Shown: piece after piece, positions 55,325 to 64,000 of the stretch
Layout: every line of letters begins with the position of its first letter
How positions within the stretch are numbered: the stretch's first letter is position 1
DNA from: Vibrio pacinii DSM 19139
GTDB lineage: Bacteria; Pseudomonadota; Gammaproteobacteria; Enterobacterales; Vibrionaceae
Direction: 5' to 3'
DNA length: 64,000 nucleotides
Assembly (NCBI RefSeq): GCF_000711795.1
Contig: NZ_JONH01000012.1
Location: 124,001 to 188,000, forward strand
Translations under genes and position numbers: made by a program
Notes under the pieces: model-generated
What the model was told of the DNA's origin: nothing
Database searches by the model: none
Seen by the model: the letters and a program-made list of their open reading frames with translations, nothing else

Positions 55325-55843
55325 ATGCAAAACAAACGTGATTCTTATAACCGTGATGATCTTCTAGCCTCAAGCCGAGGAGAACTGTTCGGTCCTGGTT
55401 ACCCACAACTACCAGCACCAAATATGTTGATGATGGATCGCATCTCTAAGATGTCAGAAACAGAAGGTGATTTCGGTAAAGGTCTTATTCTAGCAGAGTT
55501 AGACATTACTCCTGATCTATGGTTCTTTGATTGCCACTTCCCTGGTGATCCGGTAATGCCAGGTTGTCTAGGCTTAGATGCCATGTGGCAATTGGTTGGC
55601 TTCTTCTTAGGCTGGGTTGGCGGTAAAGGTCGAGGCCGAGCTCTGGGTGTTGGTGAAGTGAAATTTACCGGCCAGATTCTGCCAACGGCGAAAAAAGTAA
55701 CTTATGAAATCCATATGAAGCGTGTCGTTAATCGCAAACTGGTTATGGGTCTTGCTGATGGACGTGTACTGGTTGACGGTAAAGAGATTTATGTTGCTAA
55801 GGACCTGAAAGTTGGCCTTTTCCAAGATACGTCAGCGTTTTAA
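55325..55843 (+). CDS. fabA: 3-hydroxydecanoyl-ACP dehydratase/isomerase FabA
   Basis: A 172-residue bifunctional enzyme that introduces the double bond in unsaturated fatty acid synthesis. The catalytic His is in [22 protein letters not shown], with the partner Asp in the same stretch. ATG 55325 is preceded by GGAG. Length is as expected. Ends before a strong terminator. Confidence 0.96.
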   Translation: MQNKRDSYNRDDLLASSRGELFGPGYPQLPAPNMLMMDRISKMSETEGDFGKGLILAELDITPDLWFFDCHFPGDPVMPGCLGLDAMWQLVGFFLGWVGGKGRGRALGVGEVKFTGQILPTAKKVTYEIHMKRVVNRKLVMGLADGRVLVDGKEIYVAKDLKVGLFQDTSAF

Positions 55844-55860
55844 CTGTTTCTTATATAGTA

Positions 55861-55886
55861 AAGCGACTCTCTAGAGTCGCTTTTTT
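55861..55886 (+). terminator. Terminator of fabA
   Basis: AAGCGACTCT-CT-AGAGTCGCTT with a T-run. Confidence 0.92.
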
Positions 55887-55927
55887 GTTGACAATGCATT
55901 TAGTTATAGTGCACCAGGTGGCTATTT

Positions 55928-55946
55928 AAAAGCCCCTTACGGGGCT
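55928..55946 (-). terminator. Terminator of rmf
   Basis: AGCCCC (55931-55936), loop TTAC, GGGGCT (55941-55946); on minus TTTTAAATAG follows. Lies 30 bases after the rmf stop. Confidence 0.7.
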
Positions 55947-55975
55947 AAGTTCCTATATCGTATGTGGATTGAGTG

Positions 55976-56149
55976 TTATTTGTAGAGACCAGAGTGTTTA
56001 TCTTCTCTGGCATCGCGCCAACCACCAAGCCAATTGGATCGAACATCCATCTGTTGGTACGGACATGCCTCCATCGAGCGGCCATTTAGACCTGCTTTGT
56101 AACCTTGAGATTGAGCTCTTTCCAAGCGGTCACGCTTTTGTCTCTTCAT
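55976..56149 (-). CDS. rmf: Ribosome modulation factor Rmf
   Basis: A 57-residue basic protein that dimerises 70S ribosomes into inactive 100S forms in stationary phase. It opens MKRQKRDRLERAQSQGYKAG and has CPYQQMDVRSNWLGGWRDARED, the Rmf family. ATG 56149 has AGGA at 7 bases; a longer frame to 56167 is less likely. In this position next to fabA as in E. coli. Confidence 0.95.
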   Translation of the reverse strand: MKRQKRDRLERAQSQGYKAGLNGRSMEACPYQQMDVRSNWLGGWRDAREDKHSGLYK

Positions 56150-56305
56150 AGTGTCGTCCTCATACATAAAATGTTTCTTAACGTACTACTTAAAACACCT
56201 CACTCCATTCATCGTTTACACAATGACGTAACGAGTAGATGTGAAGCTTTTATGACTTCACCTTTAAGATTCGATCAAAAAAGAGCCAAATTCAAGCGAA
56301 AAAAA

Positions 56306-56335
56306 AGCACAGATCCAAAAATGTGAACCTGTGCT
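56306..56335 (-). terminator. Terminator of the DUF3466 gene
   Basis: AGCACAG (56306-56312) and CTGTGCT (56329-56335); a run of eight T follows on minus. Confidence 0.8.
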
Positions 56336-56352
56336 CTTGTTTACAATTTAAT

Positions 56353-57942
56353 CTATTTTCTACGGAACCCAAGTAAGCCGAGTAGAGTCAGTGCTAAGAA
56401 CCCTAATGTACCACCTTGGCGCTCTACCGTACTCTGTTCGATTGGACGTTTAGAGATACTGGTAGCATCTTGAATAGGTACAAGTTCCACAGCTACTAAT
56501 GATGCCCCAGCACTACAAGCGGCGTTAAACGCTTCACTGTCCCATCCACCAGCGCAGTAATATGCCGTTGCCGCAATGACACCCGCATCATTAATATCTG
56601 CCGCTTGAACGATACGATATTGATTATTGTCTGAGGAAGCTCCAGAACCATATGTTAAGTCATCTAGATAACGAGCTTGACCACCGATTGGCGCTGAGCC
56701 AGATGTTACACCCAGATTAGTGATAAATGCACGTTGCCCACGAGGCTTACCATTAGTTTCAGGATGTTGATCATAATCTATGGTACCAACTACATCATTA
56801 TGATTATTGATACTTCCGGCTTTACCGTTCGCGCCTGAAAAAAAGATACTGCCACTGAATGCTTTATATGAAGGTGAATCCAAATCATTCACATAAAATA
56901 GCGTATTAGAATATGCCCCGTTTAGTGGCTCATCAAGCTTAGCTGTACCAATTGCTATCTTGTTATCGTTAACCGCCTTCAATGTTTGATTCAAGTACCG
57001 TTCTGAATCATAAGGAAAGTTGTTAACCTGCACAGGTGTCCAGCTTACACCACTGTCTGTTGATTTAAAGACCGTCGCCTTAAACCTTATATCATTATCT
57101 GAGTTATACCCCACGGCATACAAATTGGCACCGTCTTTAATGATATCGCGCGCACTTGCATGAGCACGTCTATCGCCATTGTTCGCGCCACCAAACCAAC
57201 TAATTGGTTGCTGCAATATTCCATTTATCCATACAGCGGCTTTTGAGTCGTTATCACTTGAAGAATGATTGTTGGTTCTAGTAACGCTGCCGACAGTATA
57301 GTAATTGACTCCATCATAGAGTGTCTTCCATGCATGCGACTCAGCATATGTGGTACTTGCTGTATCCGTTAAAGAAAGATCAGAAACCGTACTGCCATCA
57401 GAACTGGTAAACGCAACATTTCTCGGTGTACCACCAATGGTTCGGTTACCAGTAGCAAAACCGCTATCAATACTATTAACTACTGTATTTTCTGAGTAAA
57501 GTGATACACCATCTAGATACGCGATAGAACCCGCATAATTACCACTCTGCTCATTGGCGTAGCCATTAGTGTATTGCTGGGTTGCCCATCTTTCACACAG
57601 CGTATCCGAATAACCTAAGAAACGATAACAATAGCTACGAAAGCCTTCCCAGTTGTCATCTAGATAACTCCAGCCAAATGGTGAGAAAAACGGAGCTTCG
57701 TCGCGATACTGAAAACCTTCACGATAGCGTTTTACTTCCGTTGCCATAACAGAAGTGTTTTCGTTACAAACATTGTTCCAACAAACCGAAGTTTCAGGCG
57801 ATATTGCTACACCATAAGTTTGCAGGTCTGTGCTCGCACCTTCAGGCGCACTCTGATACACATTGTAAAGCGCAGCATTGGCGCTAAAAGAAGCCGCAAC
57901 CATCGCGGCTAATGTGGTGACTTTTAATATATTACGACTCAT
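56353..57942 (-). CDS. DUF3466 protein with GlyGly-CTERM tail
   Basis: A 529-residue exported protein. Signal peptide to about residue 23 (SFSANAALYNV). The body has HAF-like repeats in the DUF3466 family (AVAISPE..., NDVVGTIDYD, INDAGVIAATAYY) with several Cys pairs. The C-terminus has GGTLGFLALTLLGLLGFRRK, a GlyGly-CTERM sorting signal processed by rhombosortase in Vibrio, which suggests secretion by the type II system and surface anchoring. Function unknown. 5 bases after uup, but likely with own expression. Confidence 0.85.
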   Translation of the reverse strand: MSRNILKVTTLAAMVAASFSANAALYNVYQSAPEGASTDLQTYGVAISPETSVCWNNVCNENTSVMATEVKRYREGFQYRDEAPFFSPFGWSYLDDNWEGFRSYCYRFLGYSDTLCERWATQQYTNGYANEQSGNYAGSIAYLDGVSLYSENTVVNSIDSGFATGNRTIGGTPRNVAFTSSDGSTVSDLSLTDTASTTYAESHAWKTLYDGVNYYTVGSVTRTNNHSSSDNDSKAAVWINGILQQPISWFGGANNGDRRAHASARDIIKDGANLYAVGYNSDNDIRFKATVFKSTDSGVSWTPVQVNNFPYDSERYLNQTLKAVNDNKIAIGTAKLDEPLNGAYSNTLFYVNDLDSPSYKAFSGSIFFSGANGKAGSINNHNDVVGTIDYDQHPETNGKPRGQRAFITNLGVTSGSAPIGGQARYLDDLTYGSGASSDNNQYRIVQAADINDAGVIAATAYYCAGGWDSEAFNAACSAGASLVAVELVPIQDATSISKRPIEQSTVERQGGTLGFLALTLLGLLGFRRK

Positions 57943-57947
57943 TAAAT

Positions 57948-59864
57948 TTAACTTTCCTGTTGCATTGCTTCGAGCTCTTCCCAGCGCTCGAAGGCAATTT
58001 CAAGCTCCTGCTCTAGAGCAGCAAGCTTTTCTAATACGGCTTGTGTCTGATCGACGGGCTTTGAGAAAAACTCAGCGCTGTTAACTTGCTCTTGAAGAGA
58101 TTCGATGTCAGCTTCGAGCTGTTCAAGTTTGGCCGGAAGTACTTCCAATTCTCGCTGCAGTTTATAAGATAACTTCTTCGGCTTGTTGTTCACTGCACTC
58201 GTTTTGGGAGTTTCCTCAACCTGTTGGACGGTTTTCGTTGTTTTTTCGTTCACTCGCGCTTTATGAGACTGCGCACGCTGTTGCTGAGCATCATGATAAC
58301 CACCAACGAACTCTTCGATGACACCTTCTCCCTCGAAAATCCAGCTTGTCGTTACCGTGTTATCAACAAACTGGCGATCATGGCTTACTAATAAAAGCGT
58401 ACCTTGATAGTTGGCAAGCAAATCTTCTAAAAGTTCCAATGTTTCGATATCTAGATCGTTGGTCGGCTCATCGAGAACTAGCAAGTTATTCGGTTTAAGG
58501 AAAATACGTGCGAGTAGTAAACGGTTCTTCTCACCGCCTGACAGTGCTTTTACTGGTGTACGTGCGCGTTTAGGAGCGAAGAGGAAATCTTGCAAGTAAC
58601 TTAAGGCATGGCGTTGACGACCGCCCACCATCACTTCTTGTTTCCCATCAGCTAAGTTATCAATCACCGTCTTCTCAGGGTCGAGAATTTCACGATACTG
58701 ATCGAAATACGCCACTTCAAGTTTAGTCCCACAATGCAAGGTACCCGATCGTGGCTCAAGCGTGTTCAATAGAAGTTTAAGTAGTGTACTTTTGCCGCAA
58801 CCATTTGGCCCGATTAGCGCAATACGATCGCCACGCATGATATTGAAAGAAAAGTCTTTAACAATCGATTTATTTTCAATCGAGTAACTCATATTCTTAG
58901 CTTCGAATACGATCTTTCCTGAGCGAGAAGCGTCATCAATCTGAATGTTCGCTTTGCCCTGCACTTCACGACGGTCTAGACGTTCGTCACGCAGTTTTTT
59001 CAAGGCTCTAACTCGTCCTTCATTACGCGTTCTACGCGCTTTGATACCTTGACGAATCCAGACCTCTTCTTGCGCTAATTTTTTATCAAACTCGGCATTT
59101 TGCATCTCTTCGACACGAAGCATCTCTTCTTTTTCGATCATGTAATTATCGTAATTACCAGGGAACGAGGCCAACTTACCACGATCAAGATCGACGATAC
59201 GCGTTGCCATTGACTTAATAAAAGCGCGATCGTGAGAGATAAAGATAATCGAACCGCGAAAATCCTTTAGGAAATTTTCCAACCATTCGATGGTGGTCAC
59301 ATCAAGGTGGTTGGTCGGTTCATCAAGCAATAGCACATCAGGGTCACACACTAGAGCGCGCGCCAATGCAGCCTTACGCTGCCAACCGCCCGATAAATCA
59401 GTCAGCTTGACATGCCCATCTAGCTTCAGTGCAGCCAAAACATTCTTAATTCGGTCTTCGTAACGCCATGCACCGGAATGCTCAAGCTGCTCTTGGATAC
59501 GTGAAAGCTTATTAATATTTTGCTCTGATGGATCGACCGCGATGAGATCGAGCAGATCTTGATAGATCTTAATTTGATTGCCGATTTCCGCAACGCCACC
59601 AGCAACATAATCAAATACAGTTCCTTCTTGATTACGCGGTGGATCTTGCTCTAAGCGCGATACCACGACATCTTGAGTCACGGTAAGTTTGCCATCATCG
59701 AGCAGTACTTCGCCCGCGATCACTTTCATTAACGTCGATTTACCGGCACCATTACGGCCAACTAAACAAACGCGTTCGTTCTCTTGTAAGGCGAAGTCCG
59801 CGCTATCAAGCAAAGGATGGTCGCCATAGGCTAACAGTCCATTATTAATTGTAAGTAATGCCAT
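57948..59864 (-). CDS. uup: ABC-F ATPase Uup
   Basis: A 638-residue soluble ABC-F protein with two cassettes: Walker A GRNGAGKST and GPNGCGKST, signatures LSGGWQRKAAL and LSGGEKNRLLL, Walker B LLLDEPTNHLD and LVLDEPTNDLD. A C-terminal coiled-coil (about 560-635) is the DNA/RNA-binding tail of Uup. Linked to transposon excision and ribosome work in E. coli. Overlaps the glutaredoxin-like gene by 20 bases. Confidence 0.93.
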   Translation of the reverse strand: MALLTINNGLLAYGDHPLLDSADFALQENERVCLVGRNGAGKSTLMKVIAGEVLLDDGKLTVTQDVVVSRLEQDPPRNQEGTVFDYVAGGVAEIGNQIKIYQDLLDLIAVDPSEQNINKLSRIQEQLEHSGAWRYEDRIKNVLAALKLDGHVKLTDLSGGWQRKAALARALVCDPDVLLLDEPTNHLDVTTIEWLENFLKDFRGSIIFISHDRAFIKSMATRIVDLDRGKLASFPGNYDNYMIEKEEMLRVEEMQNAEFDKKLAQEEVWIRQGIKARRTRNEGRVRALKKLRDERLDRREVQGKANIQIDDASRSGKIVFEAKNMSYSIENKSIVKDFSFNIMRGDRIALIGPNGCGKSTLLKLLLNTLEPRSGTLHCGTKLEVAYFDQYREILDPEKTVIDNLADGKQEVMVGGRQRHALSYLQDFLFAPKRARTPVKALSGGEKNRLLLARIFLKPNNLLVLDEPTNDLDIETLELLEDLLANYQGTLLLVSHDRQFVDNTVTTSWIFEGEGVIEEFVGGYHDAQQQRAQSHKARVNEKTTKTVQQVEETPKTSAVNNKPKKLSYKLQRELEVLPAKLEQLEADIESLQEQVNSAEFFSKPVDQTQAVLEKLAALEQELEIAFERWEELEAMQQES

Positions 59865-60084
59865 TGTTTCCTAACCAAATCTGTAACTGTTGTAAATCAA
59901 ACGGCCAGTTTAGCTCACTGCCGTGATAATGTAGCACTGGAATAGTGACGCCGTAACGAGAAAATAACTCATCATCAAACGCGATATCAACGATGGTAAT
60001 AGATTCGTTGATATTAAGCTGTTGGGTGAGAGTCAGTGCCATCTCACATAGATGGCAGCCCTCTGTACTGAATAATGTAATCAC
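59845..60084 (-). CDS. Glutaredoxin-like small protein
   Basis: A 79-residue thioredoxin-fold protein with the active-site motif CHLC (residues 10-13) and the cis-Pro loop TIPVL (about 48-52). It belongs to the glutaredoxin family 2-type (DUF836-like). Probable thiol-disulfide role. Lies between rlmKL and uup, overlapping uup by 20 bases, so part of the operon. Confidence 0.85.
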   Translation of the reverse strand: MITLFSTEGCHLCEMALTLTQQLNINESITIVDIAFDDELFSRYGVTIPVLHYHGSELNWPFDLQQLQIWLGNNGITYN

Positions 60085-60107
60085 GGCTCACCTATTAGTG
60101 TTTGTGC

Positions 60108-62231
60108 TTAGTGTTTGTGCGCAAGAACCCAACAATTGTGGATATGCTTATTACGTGCAAAGTCCAGTGGTAACGTTTGGTGCGAGATATTATTTGCAAC
60201 CAAACCAATCTCTTCTAACGCTGCCTGATCCATTTTGAAATGACGTTTATTATTTGAGAACACGATAGTACCGTCCGCTCTCAACAAGCGTTTAAGATTT
60301 CTCATCAATTGGATGTGATCGCGTTGCACGTCAAAGCTTTGTTCCATACGTTTTGAGTTAGAAAACGTTGGTGGGTCAATAAAGATCAGATCAAATTGCG
60401 CCGTCGATGTCTCAAGCCACTGCAAACAATCCGCTTGCTCGAAACGATGCTGACGACCAACTTGGCCATTAAGCTTCATGTTCTCTTTGGCCCAATCGAG
60501 ATAAGTGTTAGACATATCAACCGTCGTTGTTGATTTTGCCCCACCACAAGCCGCATGCACGGTTGCAGAGCCTGTATAGGCGAATAGGTTAAGGAAATCT
60601 TTACCTTGCGCCATTTCACCTAACTTGCGTCGAGTGAGCTTGTGATCAAGAAATAAGCCAGTATCGAGATAATCGTGCAGATTAACAATTAGCTTAACAC
60701 CGTACTCATTGACGGTTAGCGTTTCAGACTCTTGTGATAGCTTTTGATATTGAGAGCGGCCTTTCTGTTTCTCTCGAACTTTGAGTACCACTTTATTAGC
60801 ATCAATGCCCGTCACTTGAATCGCTGCACGAATAATATCGGTAAGGCGACGTTTGGCTTTCTCTTCTGGAATATCTTTTGGTGCAGCGTACTCTTGAATC
60901 ACTAAGTTATCGAGGTAGATATCAATGGCAACGTTATACTCTGGCAAGTCAGCATCGTAAATACGGTAGCAATCCAGTTGTTCTTTACGTGCCCATTTCC
61001 CTATCTTAGCGATATTCTTTTTTAAACGATTCGAAAAGTCAGGAGCAATCAAAGATTCAGTGACATTGTCACCTGTTGCTTGCGAAGAACGCTCACTGAT
61101 TGAATAGTTTTTTTGGTGACAAGGTAACGCGCCGTTGTTGAGCTTGAACTGTTTATCTGCACGCATTCGCAAACAGCTAAGTAATTCATCAGAACTTGAG
61201 AAAATAGACGCCTGACAACCACCAAATTCAGCCTTGAGCTGGGCGCCAAATGCGGTATAGAGCGCGATTAAACCTGGATGAGTCCCCAAACGCTCACCAT
61301 AAGGCGGGTTAGAAACAATAACACCAGCTTCAAAGCCTTTTGGACGTTTTAGTTTTGCCGCATCCGCCAATTCAAATTCAATCAACGAGTCCACACCCGC
61401 ACGGCGAGCATTGTCACGTGCAGTTTTGAGTACCCGTTCGTCGTTATCAAAACCGAAAAATTTAGCGTCAACTTTTTTGACGCCGCGTTTTGCCTGTACT
61501 GATGCTTCGGATTTAACCTCAGCCCACAACTCAGGTTGAAAATCTTCCAGTACTTCAAAGCCCCATTTAGGACGATTAACACCAGGAGCCATATTCGCCG
61601 CCATCATAGCCGCTTCAATCAATAAAGTACCTGAGCCACACATCGGATCGAGGAATGATTTTTCATGCGTCCAACCACTGCGAAGGATAATTGCCGCCGC
61701 AAGTGTTTCTCTTAAAGGCGCGCGCCCCGACTCAGGACGATATCCACGTTGATGAAGGCCACCTCCAACCATATCAACACCAAGAATCGCTTTATCTCTG
61801 TGTAAACGAACGTGAATGCGAAGATCAGGTTGATCTTTACTGATCGACGGTCTAGGTAGGTTTTTCTTTTCAAAACTATCGACTATCGCATCCTTTACTT
61901 TCATGGCGCCGTATTGGCTATTACGGATTTCTTGGTTAGTACCGTTGAAATCAACAACCAACTTGTTTCGGCTGTGGAACTGATTCACCCAGTTAACAGC
62001 CGATGCGGCCAAGTAAAGATCCATATCATTGTTACAAGTGAATTCTGATAGCACGCGTACGAACCTTGAAGCCAAGCGGCTCCACAAGCAGACTCGATAG
62101 ATCTGTTCATTTGTCGCTTTAAAGCGAACCCCTGCTTGCACGGGTTTGGCGTTGCTAATTCCAAGCTTGGTCAGCTCGTCTACCAATAGGTTTTCAAGGC
62201 CATTGGAGGTAACGGCAAGATATTGATGCAT
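60108..62231 (-). CDS. rlmKL: 23S rRNA methyltransferase RlmKL
   Basis: A 707-residue fused methyltransferase for 23S rRNA m2G2445 (RlmL) and m7G2069 (RlmK). An N-terminal THUMP domain (about 45-155) is followed by the RlmL domain with NPPYGERLG (about 310) and then the RlmK domain with [18 protein letters not shown] and [11 protein letters not shown] (about 630). SAM-binding motif [16 protein letters not shown] is clear. An exact matS site lies at 61060-61072. Confidence 0.95.
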   Translation of the reverse strand: MHQYLAVTSNGLENLLVDELTKLGISNAKPVQAGVRFKATNEQIYRVCLWSRLASRFVRVLSEFTCNNDMDLYLAASAVNWVNQFHSRNKLVVDFNGTNQEIRNSQYGAMKVKDAIVDSFEKKNLPRPSISKDQPDLRIHVRLHRDKAILGVDMVGGGLHQRGYRPESGRAPLRETLAAAIILRSGWTHEKSFLDPMCGSGTLLIEAAMMAANMAPGVNRPKWGFEVLEDFQPELWAEVKSEASVQAKRGVKKVDAKFFGFDNDERVLKTARDNARRAGVDSLIEFELADAAKLKRPKGFEAGVIVSNPPYGERLGTHPGLIALYTAFGAQLKAEFGGCQASIFSSSDELLSCLRMRADKQFKLNNGALPCHQKNYSISERSSQATGDNVTESLIAPDFSNRLKKNIAKIGKWARKEQLDCYRIYDADLPEYNVAIDIYLDNLVIQEYAAPKDIPEEKAKRRLTDIIRAAIQVTGIDANKVVLKVREKQKGRSQYQKLSQESETLTVNEYGVKLIVNLHDYLDTGLFLDHKLTRRKLGEMAQGKDFLNLFAYTGSATVHAACGGAKSTTTVDMSNTYLDWAKENMKLNGQVGRQHRFEQADCLQWLETSTAQFDLIFIDPPTFSNSKRMEQSFDVQRDHIQLMRNLKRLLRADGTIVFSNNKRHFKMDQAALEEIGLVANNISHQTLPLDFARNKHIHNCWVLAHKH
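61060..61072. promoter_or_regulatory. matS site (MatP binding)
   Basis: GTGACATTGTCAC fits the consensus exactly; within rlmKL. Confidence 0.84.
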
Positions 62232-62451
62232 AGTGATGTTTTGATTCTTTAAAAAAATGACCCCGCATTATACCTGACTCGCTTAGTTACTGTTAGCTCA
62301 ATCCCTTAATTCACCCTTTTTCTCTCTTCAATCGTTCAATTAATCATCAACATCTCGTGTCGTATTTTAACGTCATGCCAATGGAGTAGCTAAAACCAAT
62401 TCTGTTATTCGATAAGCAATTAGAGCGAAGTGAATACTTATTCTTGCCAAA

Positions 62452-62467
62452 ACTGGTCTATACCAGT
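62452..62467. promoter_or_regulatory. GntR/HutC-type operator-like palindrome
   Basis: ACTGGTCTATACCAGT has arms ACTGGT/ACCAGT and resembles TGGTCTAGACCA-type sites of HutC-subfamily GntR regulators (NagQ/DasR/PhnF). It lies about 220 bases before rlmKL with no obvious target gene. Confidence 0.4.
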
Positions 62468-62672
62468 CATTAATTTTTACGTAACAAAGCAACAGAAAAT
62501 CGTCAAATGAGGAATTATTGGGGGATTACGCGAGATTTAAAGGACAGATATGAGGATAAAGACATTGCTTTGTCGGTGAAATTTTGAACTCATCTCACAA
62601 TAGAGACACACGCTGCTGACGATGATTCGAGCAGCTCGTCTCATTTAGGACGTAAATGATAGACAAAAAAAA

Positions 62673-62696
62673 GCCAACTTTTTTAAAAAGCTGGCG
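62673..62696 (-). terminator. Terminator of zapC
   Basis: On minus GCCAGCTTTTT and AAAAAGTTGGC pair with one wobble and are followed by eight T. Confidence 0.8.
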
Positions 62697-62737
62697 GAAA
62701 ATGAAACAAAGGAACGATAATTGGGCTTACGCCTATC

Positions 62738-63283
62738 CTATCCAACCATTGAGATAGGTTGAACATGGAAATGGTGATTACATAATTGAATTCGGTCGTG
62801 CATAACTTTAATGGCTTGGCCAAACTCTAGGCACTTAGAACTATTGAGCCAAAACGCTTCTAAATTGACAGAGGCACATAAGCTGGCGCTCTCACCCACT
62901 TCAAGCACTAAGAAGTAGCCATCACTGTAAGAGTTGTTAAGACGAATTAGGTCCCCTTCCTCAGGCTTTAACTGACCATCGGAGAGTGAATCAAAGAACC
63001 AGCTTTTAGGCTGAACAGGTTTATGAAAGCGTTTTGCAGCAACACAATAGAGCGTCAGTTCTGCTTGTTTTGGCTCACTGAGACCCAGTAATGAGATTTG
63101 CTCTTTGTATGTCATGTAAGCAGAGGCGTCATCAACTGAAAATTCATTGATACCAATCGCGCACTCGACAATCAACTTACGAGCAAGATTGGTTCTAAAT
63201 ACCATGTTATCACCCAGATCAAGCATCAAGTGCTGCTCTGAGTCATCATAGTACCAGGTCCATTTGTCACTGGGTTTAAGCAT
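62738..63283 (-). CDS. zapC: Cell division protein ZapC
   Basis: A 181-residue cytosolic protein that promotes FtsZ bundling. KPSDKWTWYYD, MLDLGDNMVFRTNL, EFSVDDASAYM and HHFHVQPISMVG match the ZapC (DUF1379) family. Adjacent to pyrD as in E. coli and other relatives. Own terminator downstream. Confidence 0.9.
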   Translation of the reverse strand: MLKPSDKWTWYYDDSEQHLMLDLGDNMVFRTNLARKLIVECAIGINEFSVDDASAYMTYKEQISLLGLSEPKQAELTLYCVAAKRFHKPVQPKSWFFDSLSDGQLKPEEGDLIRLNNSYSDGYFLVLEVGESASLCASVNLEAFWLNSSKCLEFGQAIKVMHDRIQLCNHHFHVQPISMVG

Positions 63284-63376
63284 CGTTCCATCTCTTTATT
63301 TGTAATGAATGTCGGTAAAACGCTTAATTACCTCGCCAATCAATACTCAGATTCTATGCGCTAATAGACGAAAAAA

Positions 63377-63404
63377 AAGAGGAAATGAAAGCTCATTCCC
63401 TCTT
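63377..63404 (-). terminator. Terminator of pyrD
   Basis: AAGAGGAAATGA (63377-63388) and TCATTCCCTCTT (63393-63404) pair with one wobble; a run of T follows on minus. Confidence 0.82.
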
Positions 63405-63437
63405 CTCGAGTGCTTAAAATTGCTGTATGTGTCCCTA

Positions 63438-63450
63438 GTGACAATGTCAC
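63438..63450. promoter_or_regulatory. matS site (MatP binding)
   Basis: GTGACAATGTCAC fits the consensus exactly; 25 bases beyond the pyrD stop codon, intergenic. Confidence 0.85.
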
Positions 63451-63474
63451 TTAAGCGATTAATAATACTAACTA

Positions 63475-63999
63475 TTAAATGTTTTTAACAATATCTCGTA
63501 CTAATCCAGGACCTTTATAAATAAAGCCTGAGTAGACCTGAACCAGATTTGCACCAGCCATCATCTTCTCTTTTGCCGCAACATATGAATCTACACCACC
63601 AACACCAATTATCGGGATTTGGTTATTAAGCTCTTGATGCAAACGGCGAACCACTTCGGTACTACGTAATTGCACAGGTCGACCACTTAAGCCCCCTGCT
63701 TCGTTCGAATGTTTCATACCTTCGACAATTGAACGGTCTAGTGTAGTATTGGTCGCGATCACTCCATCAATCTGATTTTTGATCAATGACTGGCAAATTT
63801 GGCTGATCTCATCATCACTAAGATCCGGTGCGATCTTTAGAGCAAGAGGGACATATTTATCATGCTGCTTCGCTAACTCGGCTTGTTTTGCTTTTAACTC
63901 AACAAGAAGTTCATCTAATGCTTCACCATATTGTAGTGAACGCAATCCAGGTGTATTCGGTGATGAGATATTAACGGCGATGTAATCGGCGTACTGATA
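63475..63999 (-). CDS. pyrD: Dihydroorotate dehydrogenase PyrD, C-terminal part
   Basis: The 3' part (about 174 codons) of class 2 dihydroorotate dehydrogenase, the membrane-associated, quinone-dependent pyrimidine enzyme. The visible part opens with [17 protein letters not shown], with the FMN/substrate loop containing the catalytic Ser region, then [30 protein letters not shown] and [11 protein letters not shown]. The start lies beyond the window edge. Followed by its terminator and zapC. Confidence 0.93.
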   Translation of the reverse strand, partial: YQYADYIAVNISSPNTPGLRSLQYGEALDELLVELKAKQAELAKQHDKYVPLALKIAPDLSDDEISQICQSLIKNQIDGVIATNTTLDRSIVEGMKHSNEAGGLSGRPVQLRSTEVVRRLHQELNNQIPIIGVGGVDSYVAAKEKMMAGANLVQVYSGFIYKGPGLVRDIVKNI

Positions 64000-64000
64000 G

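Larger units (their letters stand above)
62232..62737. other. Large intergenic region rlmKL / zapC
   Basis: About 500 bases. It holds a GntR-type palindrome (62452-62467), a 26-codon open frame at 62507-62587 without a clear ribosome binding site, a GAGCAGCTC palindrome near 62628, and the zapC terminator (62674-62696). I see no recognised gene. The rlmKL promoter must be in the 5' half read on minus. Confidence 0.6.

Noticed and set aside
62507..62587. A 26-codon open frame in the rlmKL-zapC gap as a gene
   Set aside because: No ribosome binding site, no recognisable sequence and no neighbour in the same direction; only mentioned in the gap description.
1..64000. CRISPR arrays, insertion sequences, prophage, tRNA or rRNA genes
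   Set aside because: No regularly spaced repeats, transposase or integrase motifs, or cloverleaf/rRNA sequences were seen on either strand.

Overview
The window is an ordinary stretch of a gammaproteobacterial chromosome and looks like Vibrio (Vibrionaceae). The evidence is the gene sets and their order: potABC with tandem potD, ccoNOQP-ccoHIS-fnr-uspE-ttcA, matP-ycbZ-fabA-rmf, uup-rlmKL-zapC-pyrD, and Vibrio-type hypothetical families (DUF2960, DUF3634, DUF2987, DUF3466 with a GlyGly-CTERM tail). I see no insertion sequence, prophage, CRISPR array, tRNA or rRNA. The window probably lies in the replication-terminus (Ter) macrodomain: it encodes MatP and carries five exact copies of the matS consensus.

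Layout: 1-370 is the end of nagK (cut by the window edge). 419-3326 holds a GAF/PAS/GGDEF/EAL protein and a small DUF2960 protein. 3389-7966 (minus) is a five-gene tungstate uptake and Mo/W-cofactor operon, tupABC-mobA-mobB/moeA. 8223-11691 (plus, divergent) encodes an NtrC-type sigma-54 activator and its membrane histidine kinase. 11773-13365 is an ABC-F ATPase (YbiT). 13430-17874 is a small unfamiliar cluster: glycosyltransferase plus START-domain protein on minus, VAO/PCMH-type flavin oxidase plus an unknown protein on plus, with an intergenic region full of palindromes and an orphan terminator between them. 17968-27721 is a complete formate dehydrogenase locus (fdhD, two DUF proteins, Fe-S protein, chaperone, Tat peptide, FdhABC, membrane protein). 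28030-30967 has amtB, the sirtuin cobB and a diguanylate cyclase. 31027-36116 is the polyamine transporter. 36496-38787 has three envelope proteins. 38845-48859 is the microaerobic block ttcA-uspE-fnr-safE-like-ccoSIH-ccoPQON. 49117-52398 has a FIST protein and a hybrid kinase. 52640-63999 has matP, ycbZ, fabA, rmf, a DUF3466 protein, uup, a glutaredoxin-like protein, rlmKL, zapC and the 3' part of pyrD.

The most interesting signal is regulatory. Four promoters with the sigma-54 pattern GG-N10-GC lie in front of tupA, fdhD, the DUF3305 gene and the Fe-S/FdhA operon. Palindromes of the form GGGACA-N3-TGTCCC sit 68-79 bp upstream of the -24 element of two of them. An NtrC-family activator and kinase are encoded beside tupA. 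Together this suggests a self-contained two-component sigma-54 regulon that couples tungstate uptake, bis-MGD cofactor synthesis, FdhD sulfuration and formate dehydrogenase expression. A fifth sigma-54 promoter, with an NtrC-like site, precedes amtB. Function names rest on recognition of protein motifs; promoter and operator calls rest on reading the bases and have not been tested.
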